From: Hypomesus transpacificus
Taxonomy: Eukaryota; Chordata; Actinopteri; Osmeriformes; Osmeridae
DNA: 64,000 nucleotides
Assembly (NCBI RefSeq): GCF_021917145.1
Contig: NC_061065.1
Location: 12,616,394-12,680,393, forward strand
Direction: 5' to 3'
Below, in pieces: positions 34,565 through 47,800 of the stretch. The position numbers and the translations under genes are program-made. The first letter of the stretch is position 1. Each line of letters starts with the position of its first letter. The notes below the pieces were generated by a model. It made no database searches and was not told the origin of the DNA. It saw nothing but the letters and a program-made list of their open reading frames with translations.

Positions 34565-35841
34565 TAATCCAAGCCTCCAAACCTACTAGGTATGTAGACA
34601 AAACAATGACCAATCAAAGGCTTATAATCTCAGTAGGAGATAGTAAAAGCAATGTATGTTTGGGTAAAGGGGCACGCCATGAAATTAAATGTTTAGAGAC
34701 TGTCTCATTCCAGGCACCTTGCAGTGGACAAATAGGCCATTACCCTGCCTGGTTACACAGTCATGAAAGTCATCAGACAAACCGACTACTAACATATTGT
34801 TTTAAGACACTACTTCACATTTCAACAAGTTCAATATTGACTATCAAGGTCATTTCATTATTGTAACAAAACAATCTGAATGTGTTTTTTGGGGTTGCGG
34901 AGGATAATGTTCTTTGTTCTACCATAGGCGTACTTTACACTAGCAAGGAGGCTAATGCTAACAGCAGCCAAATAGGTTCTTTGAAATTCCTGGAATTGAG
35001 TGAAAGAATCTGTGTTCTTCTACTATCCTCTCAGTAAGTGTAAAAACCATATATCCATTTTCACTTATGAGACTACAACAAGTGGCCAGATAAAATCTTA
35101 CCTGGTGAATTTATACAATTATCTGATTTCAGTAGATGGTAGTGAACTTCCAGCACTGGACATGATCTCAGTACAAATCTGTTTTAAAATATCCAGTACA
35201 GATGGTCCTCCAACATAGTGAGTGAGTGAGTAAAACAAATGGTATGTCAATCGGTCTACATTGGACGCAACCCTCTGAACTTAAGATATTGCATCTGGAA
35301 GAGAGAGAGGAGGGGGGTACAAAAATATTAGAAGACACCCTGGGAGAGAGGCACTGTGTTGGGGGAAGTAAGGTGGAGGAACTGGGCTGAACTCGGTGTA
35401 GCATGGAGCCCCCTATTTGTGTTGCCTGTTTAAACAGCGGCAAAGATTGATGGTGCTGGCTGTGCACAACGTACGGTAGTAAAGGAGGAGCTGTTTGCAC
35501 TGTGGGCTGAGTGTGCTGGCACTGGACTGAGCACACATGACAGGCAAAGGGAGAGAGGGGCAGAGGAAAAGAGGAGGAGGGTACGCAACGACGGACAGGA
35601 TGGGAAGAAAGGATGTGAGAGAGAAGGTGGTTCATATGGGATTGTGAGAAAATATTTCGGGAGAATGAGTGGAGAGAGTGAAAGAGAAAAAGGAGACACT
35701 AACTAAAGGGACACAGTCAGAAGTTTTCAGAGACAAACTACCTGAGCTCTCTATTTCCAGCTTGTAAAATGTGATATCATTAGCGTTAAATGGATGCCTC
35801 CAGTAAGGGCTTCAAATCATCAAATCAAACTAAAAGTATGA

Positions 35842-35902
35842 ATATCTAACCAGTTCCCGAATGATTAATTTTAGATTAATTATTCGGGAACTGGTTAGAT
35901 AT
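35842..35902. repeat. 27-base hairpin with 7-base loop
   Basis: The left arm (35842-35868, ATATCTAACCAGTTCCCGAA...) and right arm (35876-35902, ...TTCGGGAACTGGTTAGATAT) are complementary at 26 of 27 positions around the loop TTTTAGA. It is isolated, with no flanking duplication. A 61-base structure is short for a vertebrate microRNA precursor. Confidence 0.85.
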
Positions 35903-38900
35903 GATATAAGGGGACAATCTTAAATCCTGCATAGAGATTTGAATGCGTTGCAAATATACTGCTTAGCACGCAGGTCCACTTCAGATACTCCACACTGTAA
36001 CTGGCATGGTGCTCCATACAGTAAAAGTGTGAAACGGTTACTGATGGCTCAGGTCCAAACAGCTCTGGTTGGTACCAGCGTGTACCCGATTCTCACTCAA
36101 ACCAGTTCCCTCGTGTAACGCAAGAGATATGTTCTCAGTCTCTCACCTATAGCATGCGTGTGTGTGTGGGTGAGAGACAGAGCAAGAGAGTGTGAAAACA
36201 GCATGTATGAAATGCACTGTGTGTGTGTGTGTGTGTTCAGTTAGTACGAGAGAAACACAGCTGGTTGGACTTAGTGAGTCAACTTTCAATGAGGTGATCT
36301 TTTTTTATTTGCCAATTGCTGGTTGTCAGTGTTGCATCATTACTGGAAATCGTTGTTTATTGCATTTTTATGATTTATCACATTTGTTTATGGTTGTAAA
36401 CCACTTCCTCATCTCTAGAGTGTATACCTGTAATCTAGTGAAGGATTCAGGAGGAATAAACAGGAACCTTGCAGTTTCATAAATCCTAGGCCCAGTTGAT
36501 TTTTTTTACGTGAGTGTTGTGTAATTTTTTTTTTGGGGGGGGGGGGGGGTTCTATTTGATTCTTTCATGTAAAGTATCGTGTTTAGATACTTTTGGTGCT
36601 TTAAAATGTGGTTTTGATTTTCTAAGCTAGATGAATCTACCACCAGTAAAATCTCTCAGGGAATATATGGTACATTACAGTTTCCCTACTGTATCTTTTG
36701 GTTGGTTTCATGTGGTCTGAATCTAGTATGACAGCACTAAGTTGCTCTGCACAGTGTTTGCTTGTCTCTTGACAATCCTTGGGACAACATCGTCTCAAAG
36801 TTTCTCATACGCACGAGTAGGGACGGCTTCTGTTGTTTCACTGCTTCATGTTGTGGTCTTGTTGGTTTGCAAACTGCACTTTTGGGCCTAACTTCTTCCA
36901 GCCTTCTGCAAAGACTTGCGTGTTGTTTTCATATTTCGAGGAAAGGGGGGGGGCTGGGTGGGGGGGGGGGGGTGAGGAAACTCAGGCTAAGCCGTAAAAG
37001 GGGGAAAAATCACTTTTTTAATGTTCCGCAGCAAGCTACTGTTTGGCTTTTAGAGTGCAAAACCCGCCCATCTAGAGACTCAGTCGCTCCATTAAACCAG
37101 TTGTGGATTCTGTGCAGGCCTTATGGAAACATGCTGTGTTGTATAATAACAGACATGTACTGTACCGTCTTTCATCTCTGTGACCCCTATGTAATTGTCT
37201 TGTTGATATGGCGACAGAGACGACACATTGTCTGGACCAGATCAAGGTTAAATGACCATATCAAAGGCATCAAACACAGTTCATGGCACATTGGACGGAA
37301 TGGTGGAGCTTCCTTTTGTCACAGCTTTTGCTTGTCTATGGCACACACTTCATGACGAGTGAGGTAGGCTATTTATTAAAGGAGTATGAAAAAGGTTTTC
37401 AATTTTTCCGCCCATGACCACCTCCCATTTCTTATGAGAGTAAGAAGCGTCAATACCTTTTTGGAGCGGATTTCTGGGGTCCGCTTCAGGTTTCAAAGCT
37501 GCCCTCGGGCCGTCATCGCAGCGAGCCTTGGCACGGGCACACAGCCTCAGACTGAAGGAGCCTTTGAGGACCCAGATTAACCTGCGCGGTAGTTAAGTAA
37601 ACACGCCAATGCTCTGCCGCATGAATGGACGTTTCATCCTGCCCCGCCGCTTTTCTGTGTTCGCGTTTGATTCACGCACGTCGTTCCACATGATGCAATT
37701 TAAAGAAAACACTGTGCTCAGAGAAACTGGTGTGGATTAAAGACTTGCGGACAGCTCTCATGTTTGCGAGTTCAGAAAAAGCCCCTTGCCCACTCACTTT
37801 ACCTTTGTAGGTGGCTGGCTGGCCTACTGTTCCTCCACTTGGCTCTTTTGATGTTTCAGCATCTGCCAACACTCCCGCCAAATCCCTTTTCAAAGATGAG
37901 TAGATGTTTTTTCTCCTTTCGCTTCTGTTGTGGAAGATGGTTGACCCTGTGTCTTCGTATTCTGAGCCCCCCCAGCTACGAGAATGATACTTCAACCTCA
38001 ATGCCTAATTGGGTTGCCTTCTTCCTGGGTTTGTGGTTGGGGGTGGGTGGGGTTAAGGAAATAAGATGGGGAGCATTGCAGAGTGTGAGGTAAGTCCCCA
38101 TAGCGACAGACTCTTAACTTTTTTTTTGGGGGGGGGGGGGGGGCAGAGGTTGTGTTTGTACACAGGGAACTCCAGGCAGCTCCAGTAGAAAGGGCTTTAT
38201 TATTTAGGCTTCTGCCAAGCAAGGCTCGGGGTGGAAAATACACAGGATCCACGGCGCCAGGTCCCTCGTGCTCGGAAAATCCTCCCCAGAAGCGTCCAAG
38301 CATAGGGCCTGGATTCAATCACCCACTGTGGCATTTGTCCTCTTTTTTTTTTTAAGATATCTACAACCAAAGTACACCGACATGACCTCCTCTTGCACAA
38401 GCCCCTTTTAAAAAGGCAGATTTTTCACATTTGTCATTGTTATGCGAACAATTTGAAGAATAATGGAAGATGTCCTGGGGTATTTCCAAGCCTCAATATT
38501 GTAGATGATTGATGACTGTTAATAGTAACTGTCTTGCTACTTTAGCAGCATAGTTGTGCCTTACTGTTCTTGCCTGCAAAGCACAAGTGAATTTGGACAT
38601 GATTCCTCCCTTGACTTAAGGGATACTGTATGGAGAAGCAAAGTGGATACCACGATTGTATGTATTAGGTGGGGATTATAAAACATGAAAAATACGTGAA
38701 TTTATATTCAACCTAAACCATATGCAGATGAACATAGTTTTAGTCCTCTCTGCTCTCTACAAAACTCTGCTGAAGGCTGCACTCAACGAACCAGAAGAAA
38801 GTGAGATGCTGGAAATGGCCCCAGAATAAGCTCTCTGTCACTCTGAATCCATCACTGTTCCATTTGTTTCCGAAGAAATCCAATAAGATAGCACTCGGGG

Positions 38901-41734
38901 CCCACCAAAGTGCTCATCTCATCGATGAATAGAGGCCATGAACACACCTCAGGCTGTGAGAATGTTCAATGGAATGTAGCAAGTGGACAAATACTTTTAG
39001 TGTTACATAACATTCCATACATTTCCATGCTAGTATTCCGCTCCATAATGCAGGTGAAAGAAGTTCATTAGAGGTTGCTTGATCCTCATTTTTTGCCTTT
39101 TTGTGTATGTCCCATGTTCATTGGGGATGGATGTACAATAATCATGGTTATCACCCAACAGCGACAACAACACATTGTTACATTTTAAAGGGTCTCCCTA
39201 TCCAGTTTATGTTGTCTGCTGAGACTAATTAAGGATACACACTAATAGGATAATGTGTTTGGTTAAACCACAAGTACTATTAACTTTTATTAGAGGGAAT
39301 ACAGCCATGGAACCTTTGATAGAATGGCAATTCCATTTCAGCTCATTCACATAGGGCAGGGGGATGTTTAACTCCTGTTGGTTCTAGTCACTGTGATTGG
39401 GGGTAGAATGTTTAATGTCCTAGACTGTTAATACTTTTAATATAGGCTTCTTTGTCAATAAAACATGACAATAGCTAAAGAACCATTATACTATGGGGAG
39501 TTCTGATTCCGAAGAATAAATGGTTGACAGCTGCGCTTTATTTATGATGAATCAAAGTCTTTGTACAGAACAATTTAAATTATCAGTACACATGCATTCA
39601 ATTGAGTATTTCTACTCAACTGATGCTAATCTCCTTTTCAGTAAAAAAGAATAGAAAAGTCCCCTACGAACATTTTGTGAAGCTAACAAGGTCCTCTGAG
39701 AGTTGTTTAGCAACACAGACGGCACAATGCCAGAGGAATGTTCATCTCAAATTTTGGAGTGGCCCGCTACTTTTCCAGCCATTTATATTCCAGCAATCCT
39801 GTTCCAGCCAATCACCTTTGGTGAGGCAGGCTTTCCTTTTGCTTCAATTTGTGAAACCACTGTCGATCAAACTCGAGCTGAAGGAAGCGTGGAAGTTCAG
39901 ACAGGTACTGGGGGAGCCGTTTCAAATATTTTATAATGTTGCCTACCGCAGCTTTAAGGAATGACTGTAGTGAATGCTAACAAATAACCATGTGTCACAA
40001 TGTAATTAGCAGATGTTCACTTTCACTGTCAGACAATGAGTCAGTAAAGGTATATTTACTGTAGCATGACACCTCATTTTAGTCATGATTAAGTCCCCAA
40101 TGAGGATACAGTTGAAAGTGAGAGCATTGTCTCACTTAGCAAGTCTTTCTTAGTCACACAATTGAGTATTTTAAAGACCTGTTGTTGAGTCACTATCTGG
40201 ACTCCTTAACTGGACTTCCTGTGTCCAGTCTAATCCAACAATTTTTGGGCCTGCCTTCTTTTTTGCCTTTGGACAAAAACAGGCATCTGAGTCACAGTGG
40301 GTATCCCTGATTTGCTGCAGTGGTTGTCCATCTCGACATTGGCCCTGGCTTGGTCCACTGTAAACGCCTCATGTTTTGATTTTAGTGAGCCGAATCGTCT
40401 CCCCTGGAAAAGGTATCTTGGCAAGAAAAGAGCAACTGTGAATGCAATCAGTGCGAGAGGGGAAGTGACATCACCCTGCGAATAGTCAGCTCTGTGAATT
40501 ATTATCAATCATCGGACTAATGCTTTTGCTAAGCTCAACGATTGTGCAGCAGCTCTAACAGGCTTTGGCTCGGTTAAGTCAACTACTGAACCCACCTCCT
40601 CTAAGCCTTGGATTTACTGTGGGAGTTTATTGGACGGGACATTTTCCTGCTCCGCCCCACAGTTAGCTAGCTAGCTAGAGAGCTAGAATGCATGCATGGC
40701 GGGATTTGTGGTATTCAGCCATACAGTCCATATATTATGCATTTAGAGTGAGGATTTGCTTGGGTGTACAATCATCTTTGTGTGTGTGTACTGTAATTGA
40801 GCTCTTTTCCATTTTTCTTGCCTCTCTACCTCAAAAGGCAACGTAACCTCACAGAAAATGCAATGATGCAATACCCATCATCATTGGAGAAAATCAGTCA
40901 CAAGTTGTCAGACCCTTTGCCTTTTAATTGTCTTCCTGTATCAAAGTTGAGTTAAATAGTACCGGTAATGTCATGTATACAGTATATTTTTAATATCAGC
41001 GGTCTACCCTTGCTAGGTTTTATAATGTGAACACCATGCATCTGACTTGCACAGGGATAGATGCAGTTCTCCAAGTTGGCTATAACTTGATATCTCTTGG
41101 GAATTTACATAACACATTTACGTTTGGACAAAAATTGATTATTTGACTCGGGTAGCAAACGGATCAACTGACATGGTTATCCCTCGACAGCTTGTCCCAG
41201 ACCTCTGCAGCAGCGATACCATAACTACACACTGGAAAAAGCAGATATCACACACTACTGTACCACCATTAAGATTTTTTCTTCATGAATGCACATGTTT
41301 TTCCTCTGTTCCCTCTCCTTTTTACACTCTCTCTCTCTTTCTCTCTCTCTGTCTCTCTCTCTCTCTCTTCCATTTTTCCTCAAAAGAAAGATTGTTCCAA
41401 AGTCCAAACAATATCATAAAAACACCTCACTTTAGTATTTGATCCTTCTTACTACTTGGCTGTTGGACTCTTGTTTTCTACACATTGTTCCTCATTCATC
41501 TCTGCGTGTTCGCAGAGCCAACTTCCCCAGCCGGCCAAAAGGCTACGTCATCACTGGCCTGCAGCGCTGTGCTGCCCGTAGTACTTGCAATTGGAATGAC
41601 TCGTGAAGTCATCGCTTGTACAAACAGCCCAAGTCATTTTTGCCAAAAGAAGCCAAAACAATCTCTGATGAATATGTCATGAAGTGGCACATTTCTGCGA
41701 AGTACATAGTACGGTACGATGAGTTTGAGGCCTT

Positions 41735-41845
41735 AACACAGGGGCCCGGGTTCGAACATCCCTGGGCCCTTTGCAGTATGTCTTCCCTTCTTTCTCCCCT
41801 ATCAAGTAAATACTATACTCCTCCTGCCTTAACCATAAAATATAG
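41735..41845 (+). mobile_element. tRNA-like SINE fragment
   Basis: Contains a near-perfect polymerase III B-box (GGGTTCGAACATCC, 41749-41762) followed by CTGGGCCCTTTGCAGTATGT and CTTCCCTTCTTTCTCCCC, a layout typical of the body of tRNA-derived SINEs. The A-box part is not clear. Confidence 0.45.
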
Positions 41846-44800
41846 TCTGCTTTTGACTCGGGTCCAGTAGTGCGGATGACATAATGTGCTATGCTGGTGT
41901 AAAACTAATATTATTAAATGGGATTTGTGAGGAAATTAAGGTTTTGCTTGAAGCGTTGTAGGTATTTCAGTGGGCTGTTCCCAGTGAAAGTGATCCGAAG
42001 GAGGTCCTGACCTCCTTCACACCCAGTTACTGGACTGCTCTTTGCTTTTAACTCAGACAGCAGAGGAGAGAGCCTGACAGTTGGCAGAGATGGTCCTAGA
42101 TCATCTGGTTTACTACAAATTTGAACACATAAGCAAGTCTGGGACAGAGTCAGATAACGTCCCTTGTTTCACACTCTTCACTCTGTTTCCCGAACCTGCT
42201 ACAGTAGCTACGTAAACTATTTTGGAAGATTTAACTTAAAACGTTAAATTCAAATGAAGACCACAACAGAATTTCCACATAATGCAGGAAAAGGTTCACT
42301 AGTACTTTTGCGTCTGTAGATGTTTGTAGAGCTCAGCGTCACTGTTAAATACTGCATCAGCCTCTCATTATCCCCATTTCATGACTGGATGGCTAACACA
42401 GGTGTTGTTTGTCAATGTCAGTTTAGTACTAAATTTTCACTTTGCTGTTGCCATGGTCTCCCCAAACCATACTTCAGAGCAGAACCCAGAGATGGCTTGG
42501 CTATTGCCTTGGTTAGTCCTCTGAATTGTAAGACTTTAGTTTTGAAAACACGTCATCTGCATTTTCAAGCATGAACGCCTTTCACTGTGTCTTTAATTGT
42601 GATCCACCTATCTCCACCCGTTGAATAGGGAATTCCCGACCAACTTTTCTGCTTGATTGTCATTTGTTTGGGGGATGTTGAGTGATGCAACCAACTCAAT
42701 GCCAAGAAAGCCACGGTTGACACCTTATCGCCCATTCGCGCCACACCGTGTGTGGAAGGGTTAGGTTTGTTTGGCTCGAGTTCAATCGAGAGGTTTTCAC
42801 AGGCCAGTGACCGGGTACGACTGACAAACCCTTCACAGCCTGGATGAGTTGTTTGCGTTTGCGTCATCTGCTGCTCATGCTATCGGCGTTAAACCGAATT
42901 ACCCAGTTGTTTTGAACCCATGTACCGTTTTGGGAGCTGCTGGAGGAGCTGGTGGGAGAGGGCCTCTGGATAAGGTGTCCTTGCACTGTCAACACTTGGA
43001 GAAATCAAAGCCTCTTTCCCTGCACAAAAACGCCCTCATGTTTTCAATTTCCCGGCGAGCGGTGGACTTTTGACTCCTTGAAGCGTTTCCCATTTTATAT
43101 GGTCGGCGTAGAAGTCTTTTTCGACGTGTACAAGGCTCTTAGAGTTGCTGAAGATACCTCGAGGCTAGCCATCTATCTTCATCCCCCACCGCTCATATTT
43201 GAGCAAGAGAGTGCAAGAACGGTGTGGTCAAGGCTTACCTCCCTCAGTGATTTGGCTTTCTGCCTGTGGTTTAGTGGTTAAAGTTCATGTCTATTGCGAT
43301 CCAGCTGCTTGTGTGAATAAAACATGCAGGTACTATGATGAGTTTGCCCAGTCACTTGCCCTTATTTCACTCACTGACTGAGTCGCGCAAGATTCATTAA
43401 ATTGGAGGAGGAACGCGTATGTAATTATGTGCATAAGAGCAAATCTTTACAACTGTTACAGGCTGTAAAGGGCTAATTTCCTGTAATAAAACGTAACAAA
43501 TAAACAGTATTTTTGCATGCTTACTCCTGTGGAGGAACTGCCACAGATGTTAGTAAAAGTTAAACTCCAGACTTGGACTTTCATCCGTAGTTTCATATGA
43601 AAAGCACAGGGTTTCTTCCCTAAAAATGCTCCTCAGGAATGAACCCCAAGAAAAAGATGGTGTTGTTCTAACTCATCTCTTGAACGTGAGATCCAGGTTA
43701 ATTTTTTTTGTGTGCCTTTGTCCGAGTTTCTTAGCCGTCATACAGGCTACACAGTGGGAGTGTGGTATGTATTAAATGTTGATGGCTGGCTATGAGCAGA
43801 TACTCCCAGATCTGTACCAGATGGGAGCTTATGGAAGCTATGGAAGATGTTGGGCCTGTCACCTCTGCTGACGTTCAGTTTGCCTGAATGGCATTTGTGA
43901 GCAAAGTTGATGGATGTGTTTTTTCCGGTGATACTGAATTTAGTCAGTGTAGTTCATGTCAGGTTAAAACACAATATCAAGATGTGCAATGTGAACTGAA
44001 CATGAAAAAGGAAATTTCTTTTCAAATATGAACAGATATTTTACTCTAATTTGCTTTGTTTTGCTTTCCTCTTAAGAGAATACATATATAACCATATATA
44101 GTGTATATATATATATATATATATATACTGTATTACCACTAACCTTGTGTATTTTTTTTCCAAGCCATAGCTGAGTCTGTCAAAATGGTGGCAGCTCATG
44201 GCCCCAGGCCATGACAGATGCTTGTCTAACTTGGTAGAACTAAGTTCTCCGAAGAAATGATAGGAGAAAAAAAAAGAGAAGCATGTGGATAAAGAAGACA
44301 AGAAGCCAGTGAAGGGAGAAGGGCGATGCTGAAAGGTGACTCCATGTGTGTGGTCCTCCCTTTCGGGTGCCTTATGGGGGAGGCGTGTGTGCTCCATGTT
44401 GATATTCAAAAGCCTGGGAGGTTTGTTTGGAGTGGGTAATTGATACTTGCCAATGGAAGAATTCCCTACTTTTGGCACCGAGTGTGAGAAGAAGAAGATG
44501 AAGAAATGGAAGCCTGTTTGCCATGTCTGCCCACTGTCGGCGAGTGTTATGCTACGGGAAATAAGCTGGCCCGATTCCGTCCTGTTCCCTCTGGCTTTTT
44601 TGGAGTTAAACGCAACGGTAGCACCAGACCACACATACTGCCTCTTTTATGATTTCCCTTGAGCTGTGCTGAGGATTCCTACTGTCTGTGCCAAATTGCC
44701 TATTATTGAAACATTCAATAAACAAGCACAGAAATGTAAGGCCTTTGTTTGGTTTGGAAGAGAAAAAAAAAGTAAGACTTAAAGCAGTTTTTAGGACACC

Positions 44801-47800
44801 CAAAGAAAGGAGCTATTTAAAGCGAGTGCAAACTTCCCAATTTGAAATTGGAAGCTCCACTGGAACCCTGGAAGATTAAACACATTCCCTTGACATTATT
44901 ACCCAAACTGAATCTCTTAATATTTTTTAAGAGAGGGAGGTGGAGGGGGGGCTGCAGCTTTATGCCTCTATGGTGAGGGGAAACTCAATTGAGAATTTGC
45001 TGATCTTTGCTCGAATCGAAGAAAGCTGGATGTCACCGTGCCTCCTTTTGATCTCAACCCATTTGACACCTCAGAACATGACATGAAAAAGAGCACTAAA
45101 GAGGCTGAGGCACAACAGGATTCCCCGTCTCTTGTTATCTTTGCCAGCAGGGCGGCGCCCCCTCTCAAGGGGATCTTTACACATTGTTTTGATTGTCGCC
45201 ATTTACACCGCCAGCATCTCCTCTCATGCGTGAAATGGTGCTTGAAGATCATCGGATCCTTTCATTCTTCTCTCTCCACCGCCCTCATTTTTGCGTCAGT
45301 ACAAAGTGTGGGTCTTAATCCTTTAATGAATGTCTCCATCCCAGTGTTTCGCATGGCAGCACATTCCAAACCTCTGCAAAGTGAACAGCTGGCTGGTGTG
45401 TGTGTGTGTGTTTGGAAGGGGGGGAGGGTTAAGGGGTGCTGTTTTCAGTTCATCCCACATCAGGTGTGTGAGGCATTCAACCCACACTTTGTCCTCGAAC
45501 AATTCAGTCTTCTTTAATTCATGAGATGGATGAATTGGGGAAACAAGCTGAAGGCCCATACACGGGATTGAACCCTTGAGAGACTGGGAGGAACCAGGAG
45601 AAATGATTAGGTCATTTCAGTTGACAGAGCAACAAAACGCCAACCATTCGATTTTGGCTTTGCTTTTGTTATCCTGGTCAACCAGTCCACGATTCCTCAC
45701 TCATTTGGTCATCATTTAAGATGCTGACTGGAGTATGTGCAAGAGGGCATAAACATTTGGGAATAAAAATAAACAAAGACAAAGAACTTTTTGACACTAC
45801 CCAATAGAATGATGCCATGTCACATTCTCCTCACAATTACCTTCCACTAAGCTTTTGAATTTCCCTTTACAAAAGGGTACAAAAACAGAAATTTCCAACA
45901 AACATAGGAAAGCCAGTGGCCCATACCTTTTTCTAGTGTATTTTTTTTTGCTGTAATTTAAAGGGAGAACCCTGAAAGAATCATTCTTGAGAACAAGCTA
46001 GAAACTCATCCACCAGCTCTTTCTCCACCGTTCATACTGTATGTCTCTCTCTTCAAGTCTTTCATCCGTGTTCCAAATGTCTGTCTTTGATGCTGAAGGC
46101 TTCTACAGGACTGGACACAAGAGTACGACAATTACTGCTAATTGCGTCCTCCTCCGAAGCAGAAGAGGCTAGATAATTATTCTTTTCCACTGAATTCCAG
46201 GCCAGTAATGGCTCCCAAGGCAGTATTAGCACAGCCAAGAGGCACAAGCAGAAACCCACAAAGTCCAAAGATGCACATTTCCCCCCCTCTATTCCTTGGT
46301 CCACATTGCTGTAGCAAGGACGGATGTTAGTCACTAAGTGCCAGATCGGGATTATAAACAGATTTGACCAGTGAGTAATTATTGGGGTCATCCCAGTGGG
46401 TAGGACCACCAGACTGAATAGCCTCTTCTAGTCAGCACTCCATTGTCACGCCACGACTTAGTGGATAATACCCATGTGGATGTCAGGCATCTGTGAGAAT
46501 CGAGAGGCCAAGGACATGTGTGGTTGTAATCAAGGAAGAAACCCAAACCTATTTGGTGGTGGATTCTCAAGTAATTATCCTTGTAGATAAGTTAAACACT
46601 GATAACTGTAGATGTTTTAACAGCTTTTCGTTTATGTGGGAAGTGAGGGAAGCTTTCGTGATTTATAGGCCTGAACCCTTGCTTGACTCTCTTCAGTCAA
46701 CCTTTGGGGTGTTGGCAGCAAAGATGTGGGTTCAGACCATTTACTTTTCATCGTGACCTCAAAAAGACCTTTGCTGTTAGTCCAAAGGAGCCAAAGCAAG
46801 CACCAGCATGGGACACTAACATCTCAGATGGGATCTACCCAACATTAACTTCTCAACATCAAGAAGGGACTGCTGGCTTCACTCAGAGCATTCCATCCTT
46901 CTGATGTCTCACAGTTGACTGCTTGCACCTGTAAGACACTCACAGCTTCTGCACTTATACCAAGGGCATAATGTGCATGCGTTTTACAATGGCGACAGTC
47001 TGTTGTGAATACCTACAGTAGACGGTAAATACAACCTGTGTCAGCACATTAAAATAACAGCTGGTGCCCAGTTATTTGAGAGAGAAACAGATGAATGTAG
47101 CCTCTCTACCCACGCAAGACTGAATTGTTTTTTTTTCATTTAGCTGATTTATGAGTTATTCCAAAGACTGTCACTGTATATCATGATTTGTTAACATTGC
47201 CATAATACTGTTTCCACAATAATACCTCTACAAATTATGCATTTGACTACATGGCCCACCTGAAATGTTGGCCTTATAATGTTGGTCTCGAGGGCTTCAT
47301 AAGCGGTTTAGGGGCCTTAAACTACTGAATGAAGATGTTTTGGAGCAAGACATCCCTGTATGTGAAACGATTTTCTGCGCTATACAGTATACTGTATTTG
47401 CGATGGATGCAAACTACATGAAGTCAAAAGTGGCTGAGGAATGCCCATTGAAAGACATCAATCTAGTTTGAAAAGGTTCAGTCGTAGCCAACTGTGGAAT
47501 CCCACGACAGCATCACGTTTGTTCTAATGTACAGAACAGAAGGGCAAATGTTCAGTCTCTTCTCTTATGAATCTGTCAACCACTCCTCATTGTCCTCCAA
47601 CCCACCCATATCTTCAGCAGTTGAACATCCAGTCACCTCCCTTTCTTGTCACCATGAATTATTACTTTTCATTTAACGGTGCTGCGTCTGCCCTCCTAAA
47701 GGGCCTTGAGCGTGAGTAAGGCATTGCAATCTCATGAGAGCTGCCAAAGCAAACAACCGCCTCCTGGTTGGAGGATGAAAAAGACCAAATGAGAGACAGG

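Larger units (their letters stand above)
32640..41730. other. Intergenic stretch, flvcr2-proximal part
   Basis: No exon recognised on either strand. It holds a deleted tRNA-derived SINE (about 33270-33450), a hAT-type element (33596-33809), a C29 run (34533-34561), a 27-base hairpin (35842-35902), G runs near 36534, 36959 and 38128, and an interrupted CT tract (41323-41371). The stretch 37380-37680 is complex, CpG-bearing and repeat-free and might be a regulatory element. TTLL5, which lies here in mammals, was looked for and not seen. Confidence 0.55.

Noticed and set aside
36762..37355. 197-codon plus-strand open frame
   Set aside because: It includes a translated G run and lacks any recognisable domain or codon bias.
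41735..41845. Functional tRNA gene
   Set aside because: Only a B-box is convincing; there is no cloverleaf with an anticodon arm, so a SINE fragment is more likely.
44041..44634. 197-codon minus-strand open frame
   Set aside because: It contains translated TA-repeat (IYIYIYI) and phenylalanine-rich low-complexity parts; no family resemblance.
45038..45517. 159-codon open frame
   Set aside because: No domain, low-complexity VCVCVW stretch from a GT repeat, no splice logic; more like non-coding sequence open by chance.
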